This document shows, piece after piece, positions 23,164 through 34,029 of a DNA stretch of 64,000 nt; position 1 is the first letter of the stretch; every line of letters starts with the position of its first letter. The DNA is taken from positions 4,276,587-4,340,586 of the forward strand of contig NC_071333.1 of assembly GCF_010183535.1 (NCBI RefSeq), written 5' to 3'. Below the pieces are notes generated by a model. That model made no database searches. It was not told where the DNA came from and worked only from the letters and a program-made list of their open reading frames with translations. This DNA is from Caenorhabditis remanei. Taxonomy: Eukaryota > Nematoda > Chromadorea > Rhabditida > Rhabditidae. The position numbers were made by a program, and so were the translations under genes.

Positions 23164-23889
23164 ACAAGGGAACCTTTTTCATACACCGGTTGGGAATTTG
23201 CTGAAACTTGGCACACATATACTTTCGAATGTTCTCAATAGAATGGCGTTGTCCGAATTTGCAGAGTTCTTCTCATTGGCTAGAAACCTCGATCTGAAAA
23301 TTGTGGAAATCCAAGCCTCATTTTGTTCACGCGGCATCCCTCTCTTAACTTTCCTTTTCTCATAAGAAAAAACAGCGAAAATGGCGCAGTGGTAGTGAGG
23401 GGGTGCGGTGTTGGGGAGGTGGTGGGTACGATTTCTCGTCCACCTCTTGATGGTCGGAAAGCGAAAAAATACTAGAATAAAAAGGTTTCGTTTTTTTGTC
23501 ATAACTGCTTCCTGAACTCACAATCATCGATTTTCGACGATTCAAAATCCAAAAAATATATTGTAAGTCAATCAGAAGCTCTTTAAAATTGAAATGCGAA
23601 AATACAAAAAAATAATTTCGAAGAGAGGAATCGTACCCACCACCTCCCCAACACCGCACCCCCTCACTACCACTGCGCTGTTTTTTCTAATGAGAAAAGG
23701 AAAGTTAAGAGAGGGATGCCGCGTGAACAAAATGAGGCTTGGATTTCCAGAATTTTCAGATCGAGTTTTCTAACCAATGAGAAGAACTCTGCAAATTCGG
23801 ACTACGCCATTCAATTGAGAACATTCGAAAGTATATGTGTGTCAAGTTTCAGCAAATTCCCAACCGGTGTATGAAAAAGGTTCTCTTGT
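23164..23889. mobile_element. Long foldback element with about 260-bp arms carrying tRNA-like A/B boxes
   Basis: The left arm (about 23164-23437) and right arm (about 23626-23889) are near-perfect reverse complements around a spacer of about 190 bp; the ends read ACAAGGGAACC / GGTTCTCTTGT. In each arm, reading inward, GGCGCAGTGGT or GCGCAGTGGT (A-box-like) is followed about 40 nt later by GGTACGATTTC or GGTACGATTCC (B-box-like, compare GGTTCGANTCC). A tRNA-derived SINE-like origin of the inner arm is therefore likely. No protein is encoded. The element interrupts a tandemly duplicated block. Confidence 0.75.
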
Positions 23890-25169
23890 CAGGGACATTT
23901 TTTTGCTTGATAACTTTTTTTTCGAGAGATGTTTGTCAAAAAAAACATGTCGGTATTGGCATACTAAACCTGGGAAAACCGAAAAACTGATCACCTTTAC
24001 TTTTCAAGAAAAAGTGCTCATATTTCCTTCCTAATGTTGTTAAATGCACTATTCTTTTGCAGATTCCAACTAGTGCCGAATTCTATTCCATTCTGGCATC
24101 ATCTCTATGTTATTCATTTTAACAGCATAGAAGCTCCAGTAGCTCATTCCAAATAAAAACTCCGACTCACCAACTTACCATCCCAGCTTTTGTCGTTTTT
24201 GTTTTTTTTGTATTCCTCCTATATATTTTTCTCTCTATTGAAAGCCATCAGTACAATATGGCTTTTCATTTTCTGCCACTGTTTCTTTCCAAAATTTTGT
24301 ATTTCTGTTTTTTATTCAACAGTTCGGATTGAATTTCTCATGTTTTCTGAACTTTTTGTTTTCCGTACTATAATTCTATTGTGACGAGTTTCATCTTCTA
24401 ATCAGTGACAGTCACCACGGCTACAAACAACCCGCCATGACGCAAGTTCCAAAGGGCAATGAGATAAGAATATTTTTTGTAATGATTATATTCTTGGATT
24501 TTATGAACCTAGGATCTAAAAAAATTTTATACGCCTAGGCAGGTAGGCATGAAAAATCGTTGACACTTGTAGAAAACCAAAAAAAATAAATGAGACTCCT
24601 TTAGTATCATAACTTTTCCGACAACAGTTGTCTGGACGGATGTTCGTTATATGATACTTGTCACTATTTTTTGTTAATGAACAAAGAAAAGACTCCAGAA
24701 GAGAACCAGGAGATTGAGTTTATTGAGGTTCATGTGAAGGAGAATGGAAGACCTGTTATGGGAACACTTTTGTGATCATACAATCGGTTAAAATGTTCGA
24801 ATTTTTATGTTGACAATCTGCAATTCAATAAAAACTCTGGTTGAATGATTATCTGTTAGATTGTTGATTTGATTTAGAAAACAGTTTTTCAAACTAATTT
24901 CCAATGTCTCACATTTTCGTTTTTTTTGAATTCTGTTTATGTTGCGCTTTAAAATTTCACGTTTAATTTTTTTCTGTTCAAGATTTTTCGGTGTAGCGCA
25001 GCCTTGCAGCGTTGGTCTAGATGTGGTCACCATCTGAAAAATAATCTGAAGGTATCGCATTGGAAAGAAAAATTGTTGTAACTTTGCCAACGGCTGCGAT
25101 GAATTCACAACAGATGAGGAGAGTTTTAGACGCCGAAGGGTTTGAATTTTTCTAGGAATCCGTCGCTCC

Positions 25170-25410
25170 TTTCCTCATCTAGAAATGGAACCAACTCGAA
25201 CCAGTTGTGTTGCTAAATGCAGTAGTCATGATTGTTGTTCTTTATATGATCTTTATAACGATTCACTGATGTTTGACAGAGAAAGAGAACATTTGAAATC
25301 AGTGCCAAGAAATGGAATTGCCGGAGGACCATGAGAGCGAAGAGGAACATGAGTTCATAGAGACAGCCATTCAAGCATTCAGTTGGTTTGATTACTCGAG
25401 TTATTAGTTG
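25170..25410 (+). pseudogene. Remnant of another array member
   Basis: After CATCTAG a frame reads KWNQLEPVVLLNAVVMIVVLYMIF (a membrane helix) then hits TGA. The same frame resumes after two stops as an acidic tail (EMELPEDHESEEEHEFIE..) ending at about 25406. Helix plus acidic tail is the layout of array member 1, so this is a decayed last exon. No signal-peptide exon is seen nearby. Confidence 0.5.
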
Positions 25411-25559
25411 AATAAAACTATTTTACTATTTTGCTATAGCTTTTCTGCTATGTTTACAATACGAATCAGTTGTCTGACTGTGTTCTCATATTTTCAATTT
25501 TTCTTCATTTTTGCTTAATTTTTTCTAACTTAATTTTCAAAACAACAGTTTTTTACAGA

Positions 25560-26365
25560 ATGCACTTTCTGTCGTGTTTTGTAGCTGTCGTCGCAATCTG
25601 GGTGTGGCTCCCATCGGAAGGAGACTCCGCACGAGAATCTGCAAGCATCGCGTTGAAAGTCAAATCTGTTCAACCTCTCACAACCAGCGAAATGGGAAAA
25701 GTAGAGGTGAGTGGGGGAGCAGAAGACAGAGAAAGTCTAATTGGGGGGGGGGGGGGGGGGGAGGGTTTAAAAACTGGATGAGAGGTTAGCACATCTACAT
25801 CCGGATTTTCTAAATTGAGGATGTCGAAAGTTTATTGAAAAATCAATCACCAAAGGCTAGCACTTTGCTGATCGATGAGAAAGAAAAAAAACCAAATTTT
25901 ATTGGCACTAAATAAAACTGTATTAGATTCGCTATATTTTTCAACCGCCTCTCAGAAAAATGTTGTGGTTTCAGAAATTCATTAAAGTCGAACGAAAAAA
26001 AACTATTTTGAGAATTCTATTTGTTGATCTAGAGGTAACTATTTACGCTGCTTCTAATCAGAACCAAGAAAATTCACTGGGATAATCATATTCATGAATC
26101 CTGAGCAGAGATGGATGTCGTTCTATTACAGGTGTCGTTCTATTAAAGGTGTCGCTCCAATACAGTTTTTACGGTAACTCATTTTCAGAAAACGGGCTTC
26201 ATTCTCATTGACTACCGCGATGATTTGAGACTCTTCAACGTGGGATTTTTGGTGATAGCTGCATCAACTCTTATTCTCTTACTTGTTGCTCTTTTGAATA
26301 TTGAATATATTGGCGGGGAACTCGAGCAACCATTATTGGCCCTGTTATATCTCTTTGAAATATAA
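25560..26365 (+). CDS. Small membrane protein, array member 3 (107 aa)
   Basis: Exon 1, 25560-25706 (49 codons), encodes a signal peptide (MHFLSCFVAVVAIWVWLPSEG) and an ectodomain with ..VQPLTTSEMGKVE. Exon 2, 26189-26365, joins in phase 0 after TTTTCAG: KTGFILIDYRDDLRLFN, a helix (VGFLVIAASTLILLLVALL) and a cytoplasmic tail of about 22 residues. ATG follows TTTTTACAG. The 482-nt intron contains a 19-nt poly-G run (25743-25761) and an inverted-repeat half-element. The next gene starts only 116 nt after the stop, typical of Caenorhabditis operon spacing. No family recognised. Confidence 0.7.
25743..25761 (+). repeat. Poly-G tract (19 G)
   Basis: An uninterrupted run of 19 G. It lies in the intron of array member 3 on its coding strand, so the pre-mRNA can form a G-quadruplex. 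In C. elegans such tracts are unstable without the DOG-1/FANCJ helicase. Confidence 0.9.
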
Positions 26366-26480
26366 AAGTTGTTTTCGTTTTGCCGGTCAAATTTTCTATT
26401 TTTCGAAATTGGTTCACAGTCAGTTTTCACTATCTCGACTCTTTTATGATGTCTTTTTCTAGTCTCAATTTTTTTTCAGA

Positions 26481-27601
26481 ATGAAAGTTTCATTCTTCAC
26501 CATCGCTCTTTTCCTTTTTTCCTCAACAGTCGAGGCCAGACCTGTCGTGGTCGCCAATCTCTACGGAAATACAGATGTGAGTAATACTATTAAAAGGGGA
26601 CACCACTATTTCAACATTTCAGATCTTTTAATATGAATAGATTCAGAAAGCCAGGGAGAAAAAAAATTATCTTATAGCCATATCCGAAAATGTTTGAAGT
26701 GAGTTCATCAAAGTGCCTAAAATCGCTTCTCGTCGTGCAGTTTTCCAGCGCAATTTAGTAGAAACTTCTCTCGTCCTGCACGTGAAAGGAATATTTACAA
26801 AAAAAATTTCAAAAAACAAATAGAAAATTGAACATTCGCGTGCAGACGAGGAGAATTTCTACTGAATTGTGCTGAAAAACTACTCTACGAGGAGCTATTT
26901 TTAACAATTTGATATCTCATAACTTGCTTCACAATATATTTCAGACCTACCTCCGAGACGATTTTCTCTTTCCCTAGCTTTCTGAAACGAGTCGTACAAA
27001 AAAATCTTAAAGTTTAGAATAGTGGTGTCCCGCATAAAAAAAAACATATGAAGCAATTATTTCTCAATTTTCAATAACATCTGATATAAATACCTATTAG
27101 ACTTATGAGGACCTCCCATTTGGACTTTTCATTTTGCCACAAGCCAATCATTCTATTTTGACATCATTCGCCATTCTCCGAAAAACCAGCGAAACAGAAG
27201 TATGTGAGATTTTGGGCAGTTTTTTTTGGTTTTTTCTGAGATTTCATTCTTTCAGTCTAAGCTAATGAGTTAACTGAGCATACCTATAATATTCCTACGC
27301 TTTCCGGGAGTAATCAAGAACTCAAGAAAATTTTCAAATCGTAATTCTTTTCCAGGCCGGCATGATTCATGTTCCTCAAAAACGTGCCAATCGCCTTGTA
27401 CTTGATGTGACATTAGCTCTTCTGCTCAGTTATTTTGGGCTCACTGTCGGTGGAATCATTTTCTGTTGTTGTTGGAGAAAAGAAGTTGTTGACACATACA
27501 AGTCCCTAGATGACGGAACTTCCACAACCGATCCAGAAACTCCAATCGGCTCTTTTTTAAATTCAACACAAGTTGTCACCACTAGTCGTTTCTATTATTG
27601 A
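26481..27601 (+). CDS. Small membrane protein, array member 4 (113 aa)
   Basis: Exon 1, 26481-26576, encodes a signal peptide (MKVSFFTIALFLFSSTVEA) plus RPVVVANLYGNTD. Exon 2, 27356-27601, joins in phase 0 after TTTTCCAG: AGMIHVPQKRANR, a helix (LVLDVTLALLLSYFGLTVGGIIF) followed by Cys-Cys-Cys-Trp, then a Thr/Ser-rich tail of about 45 residues. The juxtamembrane cysteines could be palmitoylated (inference). ATG sits directly after TTTTTCAG. An AATAAA signal is at about 27630. The 779-nt intron shows no extra exon that is needed for the frame. Unrecognised family. Confidence 0.7.
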
Positions 27602-27773
27602 TATACCAGCATCAAAGTAAATTGAGTTGAATAAATACATTTGTTGCATTTAATTTTTTTTTCAAATCAAAATGTGCGTTGTGGTTTAAACCTATAATTA
27701 TTATTTTACCATTATCTCTTCTTTTCGTTCTCTTCCATTTAATTTTATTGAATACACATTCAGCTCTATTCCG

Positions 27774-28788
27774 ATGAAGCTGCTCACCACTGGTTTGATA
27801 ATTCTGGTTTTATTTACGGTAGTTGCAAGTTATGTCATCGTCTCCAACAAGTTTGTTACTACCAATGGATCCATTGCCTTGCCAAACAATGAGGTGAAAA
27901 ACTAGTTTTGAGCTGCAGAAACTGATCTTGTAGTAAATAGGTATTCTGACTAGGGGAAGAACGAGAATCGAGATGGAATTGTGGGTCAAGACTTTTATGA
28001 TTGCATTGAAAATTGACTGGAATTTCCAAGAGCATTTTCAAATATTGCCGAACGCATATAGGAATAGAAAAAATTGAGTTTAAAGTTCGAACTCTGGCCT
28101 CGATTCTTAACCACAGAAATTGTTGGAACAAAGGGTAAGGATTAAAAATAGAAAAAAACTATATCGTCCAGAAGAAACGAACCATGAGCTCTTGCCCCCA
28201 AACCAACTTCTTACCCTCTTGACCAAGCAATCGTTGAAAAGTATGAATTATCTGTTAATTGAGGAAAGTTGTTCCCCCTTACCCACTATTAGATGGTTAA
28301 GAACCGAGGTCAGAGCTTGATCTTTGAGTATGATTTTCGCCATTCCTGGATGGGTTCAGTCTCTTTTGAAAATAGTATTAGAAATTCCAGCCGATTTTTT
28401 TCTAAGCATATGTTTTCCAAACGGTCTCAGGCGATAACTCCACCTAAACTTGGGATTCTATCTCAGCGAGTAACCGAAACATTGAATTGATTTCCTATTT
28501 CAGACCTCATTGACCTCCAACGGCAGTCGCTATCGCACCTCTCCGGATTACTCGACAATAAGTATTGCATTCTTATTTGTCATGGCAACGGTGATTTGGG
28601 GAACAGTCATGATTTCTATGCTAGTTTACAAATACTACGACAAGGAGTTACCAGAAAAAGTGATGTCAATTATGATACTCCAGGAGTTGAAGAAGGGTGA
28701 CGATATGGTGAGTTGAAAGTCATCGTACTTATTCAAACATTAATGACCGAAAGTTCTGTAGGAAACTGACGAAGAAGACATGGCGTAA
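27774..28788 (+). CDS. Small membrane protein, array member 5 (116 aa)
   Basis: Exon 1, 27774-27893, encodes a signal peptide or anchor (MKLLTTGLIILVLFTVVASY) plus ..TTNGSIALPNNE. Exon 2, 28504-28707, encodes TSLTSNGSRYRTSPDYS, a helix (TISIAFLFVMATVIWGTVMISMLV) and a charged tail. Exon 3, 28762-28788, adds ETDEEDMA. All junctions are phase 0. An N-glycosylation sequon (NGS) occurs on each side of the first junction. The leader follows CACATTCAG and lies 172 nt after the stop of member 4. The acidic end resembles the tail of member 1 only in charge. No family recognised. Confidence 0.7.
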
Positions 28789-29192
28789 GACGGAGCGGAA
28801 GGGGAAATTCGTTGGCCTATAAATTCAAACTTAACCAGAAATTGCTCACCTATTCTCGTATCGTGTCCACAACAGTATGTGCTTCAATAAACAAATTTAA
28901 CGAATTCCTGTTTTTTTTTCTCAAAAATTTTCAAAACTTGTTTATAAAATATATTTTACTGGAAAAATTCAAAATCTTCAATACATATTCCCTTGTTTAC
29001 TGAAATTTATAAAATGGTGAGTTTTACCGAAAATGAAGAAGTGAAAAGAAAGATTATTTTAAAATTGAAGTTATTTGAAAAAAAAAGAGTTGTTTAAGGA
29101 ATTGTAAACAAAAATACGAAGAAAGAATTGCAAATTATTGAGGGGTAGGCGGTTTATGATCAGGAGAGAGTAGATTGATTGATGCTGGAGAT
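28789..29192. other. Convergent 3' region, no gene seen
   Basis: Lies between the stop of array member 5 (+) and the end of the helicase gene (-). AT-rich with poly-A and poly-T runs. Confidence 0.5.
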
Positions 29193-32100
29193 TTATGGGA
29201 ACTGGAGAAATTTCTGGAAATATGATTATTAATAAAAAACTTGAAACAAATATTCCAGACACCAATGGCGAAAGTCTACATTACTATTAAAAAATTCCAA
29301 CTAACTTACCGTTGCTTGCGTCAATCCATTATTTTCTTGAACGATTTTTACAAGATCTCCCCATCCGCGTCCTTTTCGGTCTCCAGATCTATATTCCATG
29401 TGTTTCGCCGAATCAAAAATGATGATGGACTGTTTAGCAGATGCTATGATTGATGTCGTTTCCTCCATTGTTGCAGCTTTTCCCTTCAATTTTTGGGCGG
29501 CTCCCCAAACAACTACGATTTCTTTCTGGTTTCCGGTGAAGCTTTCCAGATATCCACAATAAATTCCTGAATTCTTGAGAATTTCAGAGAGAATTATCAT
29601 TTGAGATTGTGTAGAACACATCACTCCGATCTTTTCTGGTGAAATGGCAGTCTGGTCATCTTGAGGCTGATAAAGCTTCTGCAGTAAACTCATCATCATT
29701 GGAACCAAGTCCTTATCTTCTTTTTGAGCACCAAATTTATGATCGACAATTTTGATTGGATACTCATTCGTCCAGATATCACCTCGCATTTGGATGACAT
29801 CTCCTATTTTCTCAGATCCAGTGAAATCATCATTTTGATAATACAGCTTTCCAATCATTTCGGCGATTCTGGTGTTCACAGAATAAATCACCTTTCCATT
29901 TACAGTCGGAAATATTTTCCATTCCGTCGCTTTTTCAACAAGTTGTCCTGTTGATATACGCCCTTGATGACATCCAAAGCATTCATGGACGATGTGGTCT
30001 TTTGCCGTGTCTCCCATCAATCCGTAAGTTGCCAATGGATATTGGACGCATGTTTGGACAACATCGGATTGCGGGATCTGATCGGAGTCATCGAACTGAA
30101 CAGTCGACACGTTGTTGAGATGTTGGAGGACGGTGGGATTGGAGAACAGTGACTCAAAAGTTGAGATCACAATTTGTGGGCGAACCATATCAAAGAAGAT
30201 ATTCAGCCAGTATTCATCAAGTTTATTGTCACTCCCCATGCTTTTGAGATAGGACTTTGCTGTTCCTGAGAGGTCTGTACGCGCGGTGCGATTTTCAGAA
30301 ATTAATTTCTGAAGAAACTGCGTCAACAGAACCGGGTAGTCAATGCTGGTATCTTCTGATCTGGGTTGCATCTTCCACTGTTTGACACTGATGAAACGAA
30401 CAGGTTTGGCGGCTCCCTTTCCTACAACATTTTCAAAATGTGTTGCGAAAACTCGGGCTCGATTCTCATCAGGTAAGAACACAATTTGTTGAGTTTCCGG
30501 TCTAGCAGTAGCTGCTTCGTGGGCTGCGATGGCAACGGTTGTACTCTTTCCTGAGATAATTGGAAAAGCACCGACAGTGATTGGTAATTTCTGTTGGCTG
30601 ATTCGATGGATATAGGTTGCTTGAGCATTGTTTGGAGTTACTGAATACTTATGGTTGGTGGGTGGCAGGGAATCCAAAATTTGGACAACCGGAGACGGAA
30701 GCATTGAAACTTTTCCCTTACTGTATCCTTCTCTTTTGGTACACACTCCATTCTCTCCAATTGACAATCCTCCGAACAAAGCCGTGATTATCTTTTTTCC
30801 ATTCGATCCATCCGCCATCTGTTCAAAGAATCCAGGTTGCAAGCACGGGGGTACTTGTTCCTTTCCAATTTGATGAACTAATCTTGAAGGAACCGTAGTG
30901 TCAGCGAACTTGGTCGAATCGAAATCTCCAGTTGCTTTCACAATCACATGCACTGCTTTGTTAACCAATTTTTGAGTAATCTCTCCTCTTCCTACATCTT
31001 GAATGTAAATTGGCATCCCTGGGAACCATTGTCTTGGAAACCCGGTTGCGGGCAACTTCATTTTCACTGAAAAGCCAGCATCTCCAGACGTCAACATCTC
31101 GAAACTCCATCGGGAAACTGAGTGCTTGCGCCCATCGAATAGACCTTTTCTGGCGGCCACCAGTGCCGAACTTCCCATCACTCCACAGTAATTCACAAGT
31201 TGCTCGTTGTACTGGAAGTTAGATCGACTATAACTGTTTTCAATATTGTAAAGTTCTCGATTTTTTTCAAAATTCAAAACAAGCGGCATGGCGGTGACTA
31301 GGTTCCGATTGGGTTTCGCGATTTCTGGTCCTCGATTCATTCTCATCTTCACTGGGTAAAAAACGTCTCCATTGTGAACGCTTGATTCAACTCCAATTGC
31401 AGAGTGGGATTCATCTTTTGGCGCAGCGACTTCACCGGTTCCAAAAACCACTGCTCTCATCGCTTTTCCGATATTCAAAGTTTGATTTTGCACAATTGAT
31501 CTGCGGAACAGACAGAAAGTGTGAACAACGTTTGTTCCTTCCGAATTTCTTATCTTTTTCACGGCAATCGTATCACCAATCATCAGGGAATCGAGACAAA
31601 ACAAATAGCGTGCTCCATTGTAGAGGATTGTCGAAGTTTCATCGATTCGGAGTGTAGAAATTTCTTCCAAGTTTTCGTGATACGCCTCGGCACTCACAAA
31701 GTTTTTTCCGACGTCGCTGATTTGGTAGATCCCATAATGACCGACAGCACGGCCCACCATTGCAGATTCGATTCCTTCGGTAAGTTTAGGAATTGACTTT
31801 TGCATTTCTTCCGATATTCCGCGCTTCTCCGCCATTTTTGTCATGGCGAGGAATCGGACAGCTTGTTCTGAAGTGTATCCGTTCACATGTTCCGTTGCGC
31901 CTTCTCGGAGTTGCTCGGTGGGAAATCCCATGGTAAACAAAAAGTATTTTCCGGATTGACGGTGCTCATTACGGAGCTCGACGTACAAGTCTTGATAGAC
32001 GCGACGATCCTGGAATAGAAAACGTTGAAATAAAAAATAGGTTATCAGGGGCTCATGCAGAAGTTTTTGTATGAAATATTGTTTTCCTACTCTAAAAATC

Positions 32101-32876
32101 ACCTAGAAGCTCATAATACTTCAATACAAAAAATAAAAAAAAGAAACTTCCCATGCCGGGAATCGAACCCGGGCCGCGTGGGTGAAAACCACGAATCCTA
32201 ACCACTAGACCACATGGGAGGACGAGGAGAGTAGTCGAAAAGGGGGTAGAAAAGAGAGGGGGCAACGAGAAGGAAAAGGAGACGGCAGCGGTGAGGAGAG
32301 AATGAGAGGAAAGCGTTTCTCAAGATATTCAATTATTTGATCACTATGAGCTTGAACGCTCATAATTTTCATTGGAAGCTGATGGACGTAACCAAAAGAA
32401 AATAATCCCAAAAACTCTTATACACATATTAACGGACTTACCGAATCACTGAGACGCCTTATTTCTTGTTCCATGGTTAATTCATCCACTGGTTCTGGCG
32501 AAGCTTCTGATTGTTCCATTTTGACTGTTTCCAATGCAGAAGTTAGACAATTGGAATCAGCAGATGACGCGGCTGGAGTCTCGGAAGCAGACGATAAGTC
32601 TGGTGGGCTGAAAGTGTTTTGGATTTCTATGCAGAGTATTTACCTTACTGATTTTCTTGTTTGAAAATCATTAAATACTTCTAATCCCAAGAAAAAAACC
32701 TACAGGTATGGCTCATTCTTTTCGTCGCTCTCCTCTTCGTCGCTATCCAAGATGTGGTCGAGATAATTGTCACTCGGGGCACTGAAAAAAGATTTGTTTA
32801 AGTTCATTTCTCTAATTGCCTAGATGCCTTACCTTTGCATTTGGTTGAAATTGACAACTTTGCGTGGTTGCGACAT
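29193..32876 (-). CDS. UPF1-like superfamily 1 helicase-fold protein with degenerate motifs (about 1002 aa)
   Basis: Exons on the minus strand: 32876-32833, 32781-32704, 32607-32442, 32009-29310 and a probable last exon 29213-29193. The first 96 residues are acidic, Ser-rich and disordered. The 2.7-kb exon holds the helicase-like core. Motif I (about residue 578) reads FPIISGKST: GKST is kept but the first loop Gly is lost. Motif II (about 734) is DDSDQ instead of DEAxQ. Motif V (about 917) is SFTGNQKE, close to the UPF1-type FQG.E. Motif VI (about 957) is ASAKQS where TRAK with the arginine finger is usual. Worm relatives include many small-RNA or RNA-decay-linked UPF1-like proteins; which one is unknown. 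If the GTAAGT at 29309 is not used, the protein ends three codons later. Confidence 0.75.
32148..32219 (-). tRNA. tRNA-Glu (anticodon TTC)
   Basis: A 72-nt cloverleaf on the minus strand: 7-bp acceptor stem TCCCATG/CATGGGA, A box (TGGTCTAGTGG), anticodon arm CGTGG-TTTTCAC-CCACG, B box GGTTCGATTCC. It sits inside the third intron of the helicase gene on the same strand. A second copy with matching flanks is at 34315-34386. Confidence 0.95.
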
Positions 32877-33127
32877 TCGGCTAGACGGAATGATCTGAAA
32901 TAAGATACTTTGAGAGGTAATAAGAAAAGGTACAAAAACGGACAATACTAAAACAAAGAGAGAAGGAGGAAATTGCAAAACAGTAAGATTGCGTATTCGC
33001 TCAAACGTATAGATTAAGAATCAATAGGGCAGCGCGCGAGTTTCCAAAAACAAATGTATCGCTTGAGTTGACCTGTTTTATTGCAAAATATTAATAACAG
33101 CCAGAATAATTTTATTTTGTGCGACGT
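32877..33127. other. Upstream region of the helicase gene
   Basis: AT-rich sequence directly upstream of the helicase start. TTTCAG lies ten nucleotides upstream of the ATG on the minus strand, a possible trans-splice site. Confidence 0.4.
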
Positions 33128-33190
33128 GACCGCAACGCACGCGAGGGCGACCGAAACGCACGCGAGGGCGACCGCAACGCGTGCGGGGGA
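33128..33190. repeat. Three 21-bp CpG-rich tandem units
   Basis: GACCGCAACGCACGCGAGGGC and two near-identical units in a row, in sharp contrast to the AT-rich surroundings. It lies about 250 bp upstream of the helicase start, so a regulatory role is possible but not shown. Confidence 0.8.
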
Positions 33191-33547
33191 CAGGGAGAGT
33201 GCGTATAGAAATGACAGGTATTGGGTCTATTGGTGCGGTTAGAGTCAATTAAGCGGGATTATTGATTATAATTACTCAATATAAGCTAGATGACTGAAAA
33301 GAACGGAGAAATAAAGGTTATTGAAAAAAGGTTTGAATCATAGTGTTGTGGTGAAACTCTCGGGGACTATCGGATTGCCTCTGGTAGCCAACCGAGGAGC
33401 ATCCAAAAAAGAACCGTTGGCTACAGTTCCAGTTAAGGAAAAATTTATAGAATTCAAAAATTTGAAAAATAGAGATGTTAGAATATTTTTTAAAAAAACA
33501 TTGAAACGTCGTAAAAAGTAGAATTGTTATGAAAAAGTCAAAAACTT

Positions 33548-34029
33548 TTAAAACCGGTTGTGAAAATCATAGTCAGACAACAGGAAGACAAAAAATGATT
33601 GCACTCCTCTGTTTTTTAAATCGATTTTCAGTAAATCAGCAAGAAAAGTATTTTTCTGTCTACACACAAAAATTCCACGTGTGTTCTTGGCTGAAACAAT
33701 ATAACAATGACTTGTTTCTCTTTTGACAGAACAAACTGGAGTTTGTTCATAGAGACGCCAATTTTCAAAAAAAAATCCTGGTGCCCCCCAGATAACCAAA
33801 TCATTTTTTGGATTCCAGAGAAATCTCGACGGCGTCAGCATTTTATTCCGGAATCCCTGAGTTCCGGCTCGAGAACAGCGGTTTGTTGATTTGTGAACCA
33901 CACTATTTCAATGTCGTCAGGAGGAATGGAAACGCACTCTCCTTGTGGCACCGTTAATTTTTCAATAAGCTCAATTTGAAAAAAACTGATTCTAATTCTG
34001 AAATCCACTGCTTTGGTGGATTTTGACAA
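33548..34029 (-). pseudogene. Unidentified coding remnant
   Basis: Two overlapping minus-strand frames read as protein: 34029-33835 (..IELIEKLTVPQGECVSIPPDD..) and 33880-33548 (..NPKNDLVIWGAPGFFF.., ..NTRGIFVCRQKNTFLADLLKID..). The second looks like a folded domain end, but no start or clean junction links the two. I do not recognise the family with confidence; a decayed gene is the simplest reading. Confidence 0.35.

Larger units (their letters stand above)
22161..24775 (+). pseudogene. Decayed array member (copy of member 1 region)
   Basis: Exon 1, 22161-22249, is intact: ATG behind ATTTCAG, a strong signal peptide (MELIVFVVVAVVLVFSS) and donor GAG|GTAAGA in phase 2. A second exon-like piece at about 24407-24447 (..YKQPAMTQVPKGNE) resembles KRYKIHDMTPTTE of member 1, but its donor reads GAG|ATAAGA instead of GTAAGA. 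The third piece, about 24628-24775, has a hydrophobic stretch in one frame (..VRYMILVTIF) and an acidic tail in another, so it is frameshifted. A 0.7-kb foldback element sits in the first intron. A functional product is unlikely. Confidence 0.55.

Noticed and set aside
26944..26985. Alternative second exon of array member 4 after ATATTTCAG (TYLRDDFLFP, stop)
   Set aside because: It would remove the membrane helix that all other members have; the 27356 exon gives a normal product.
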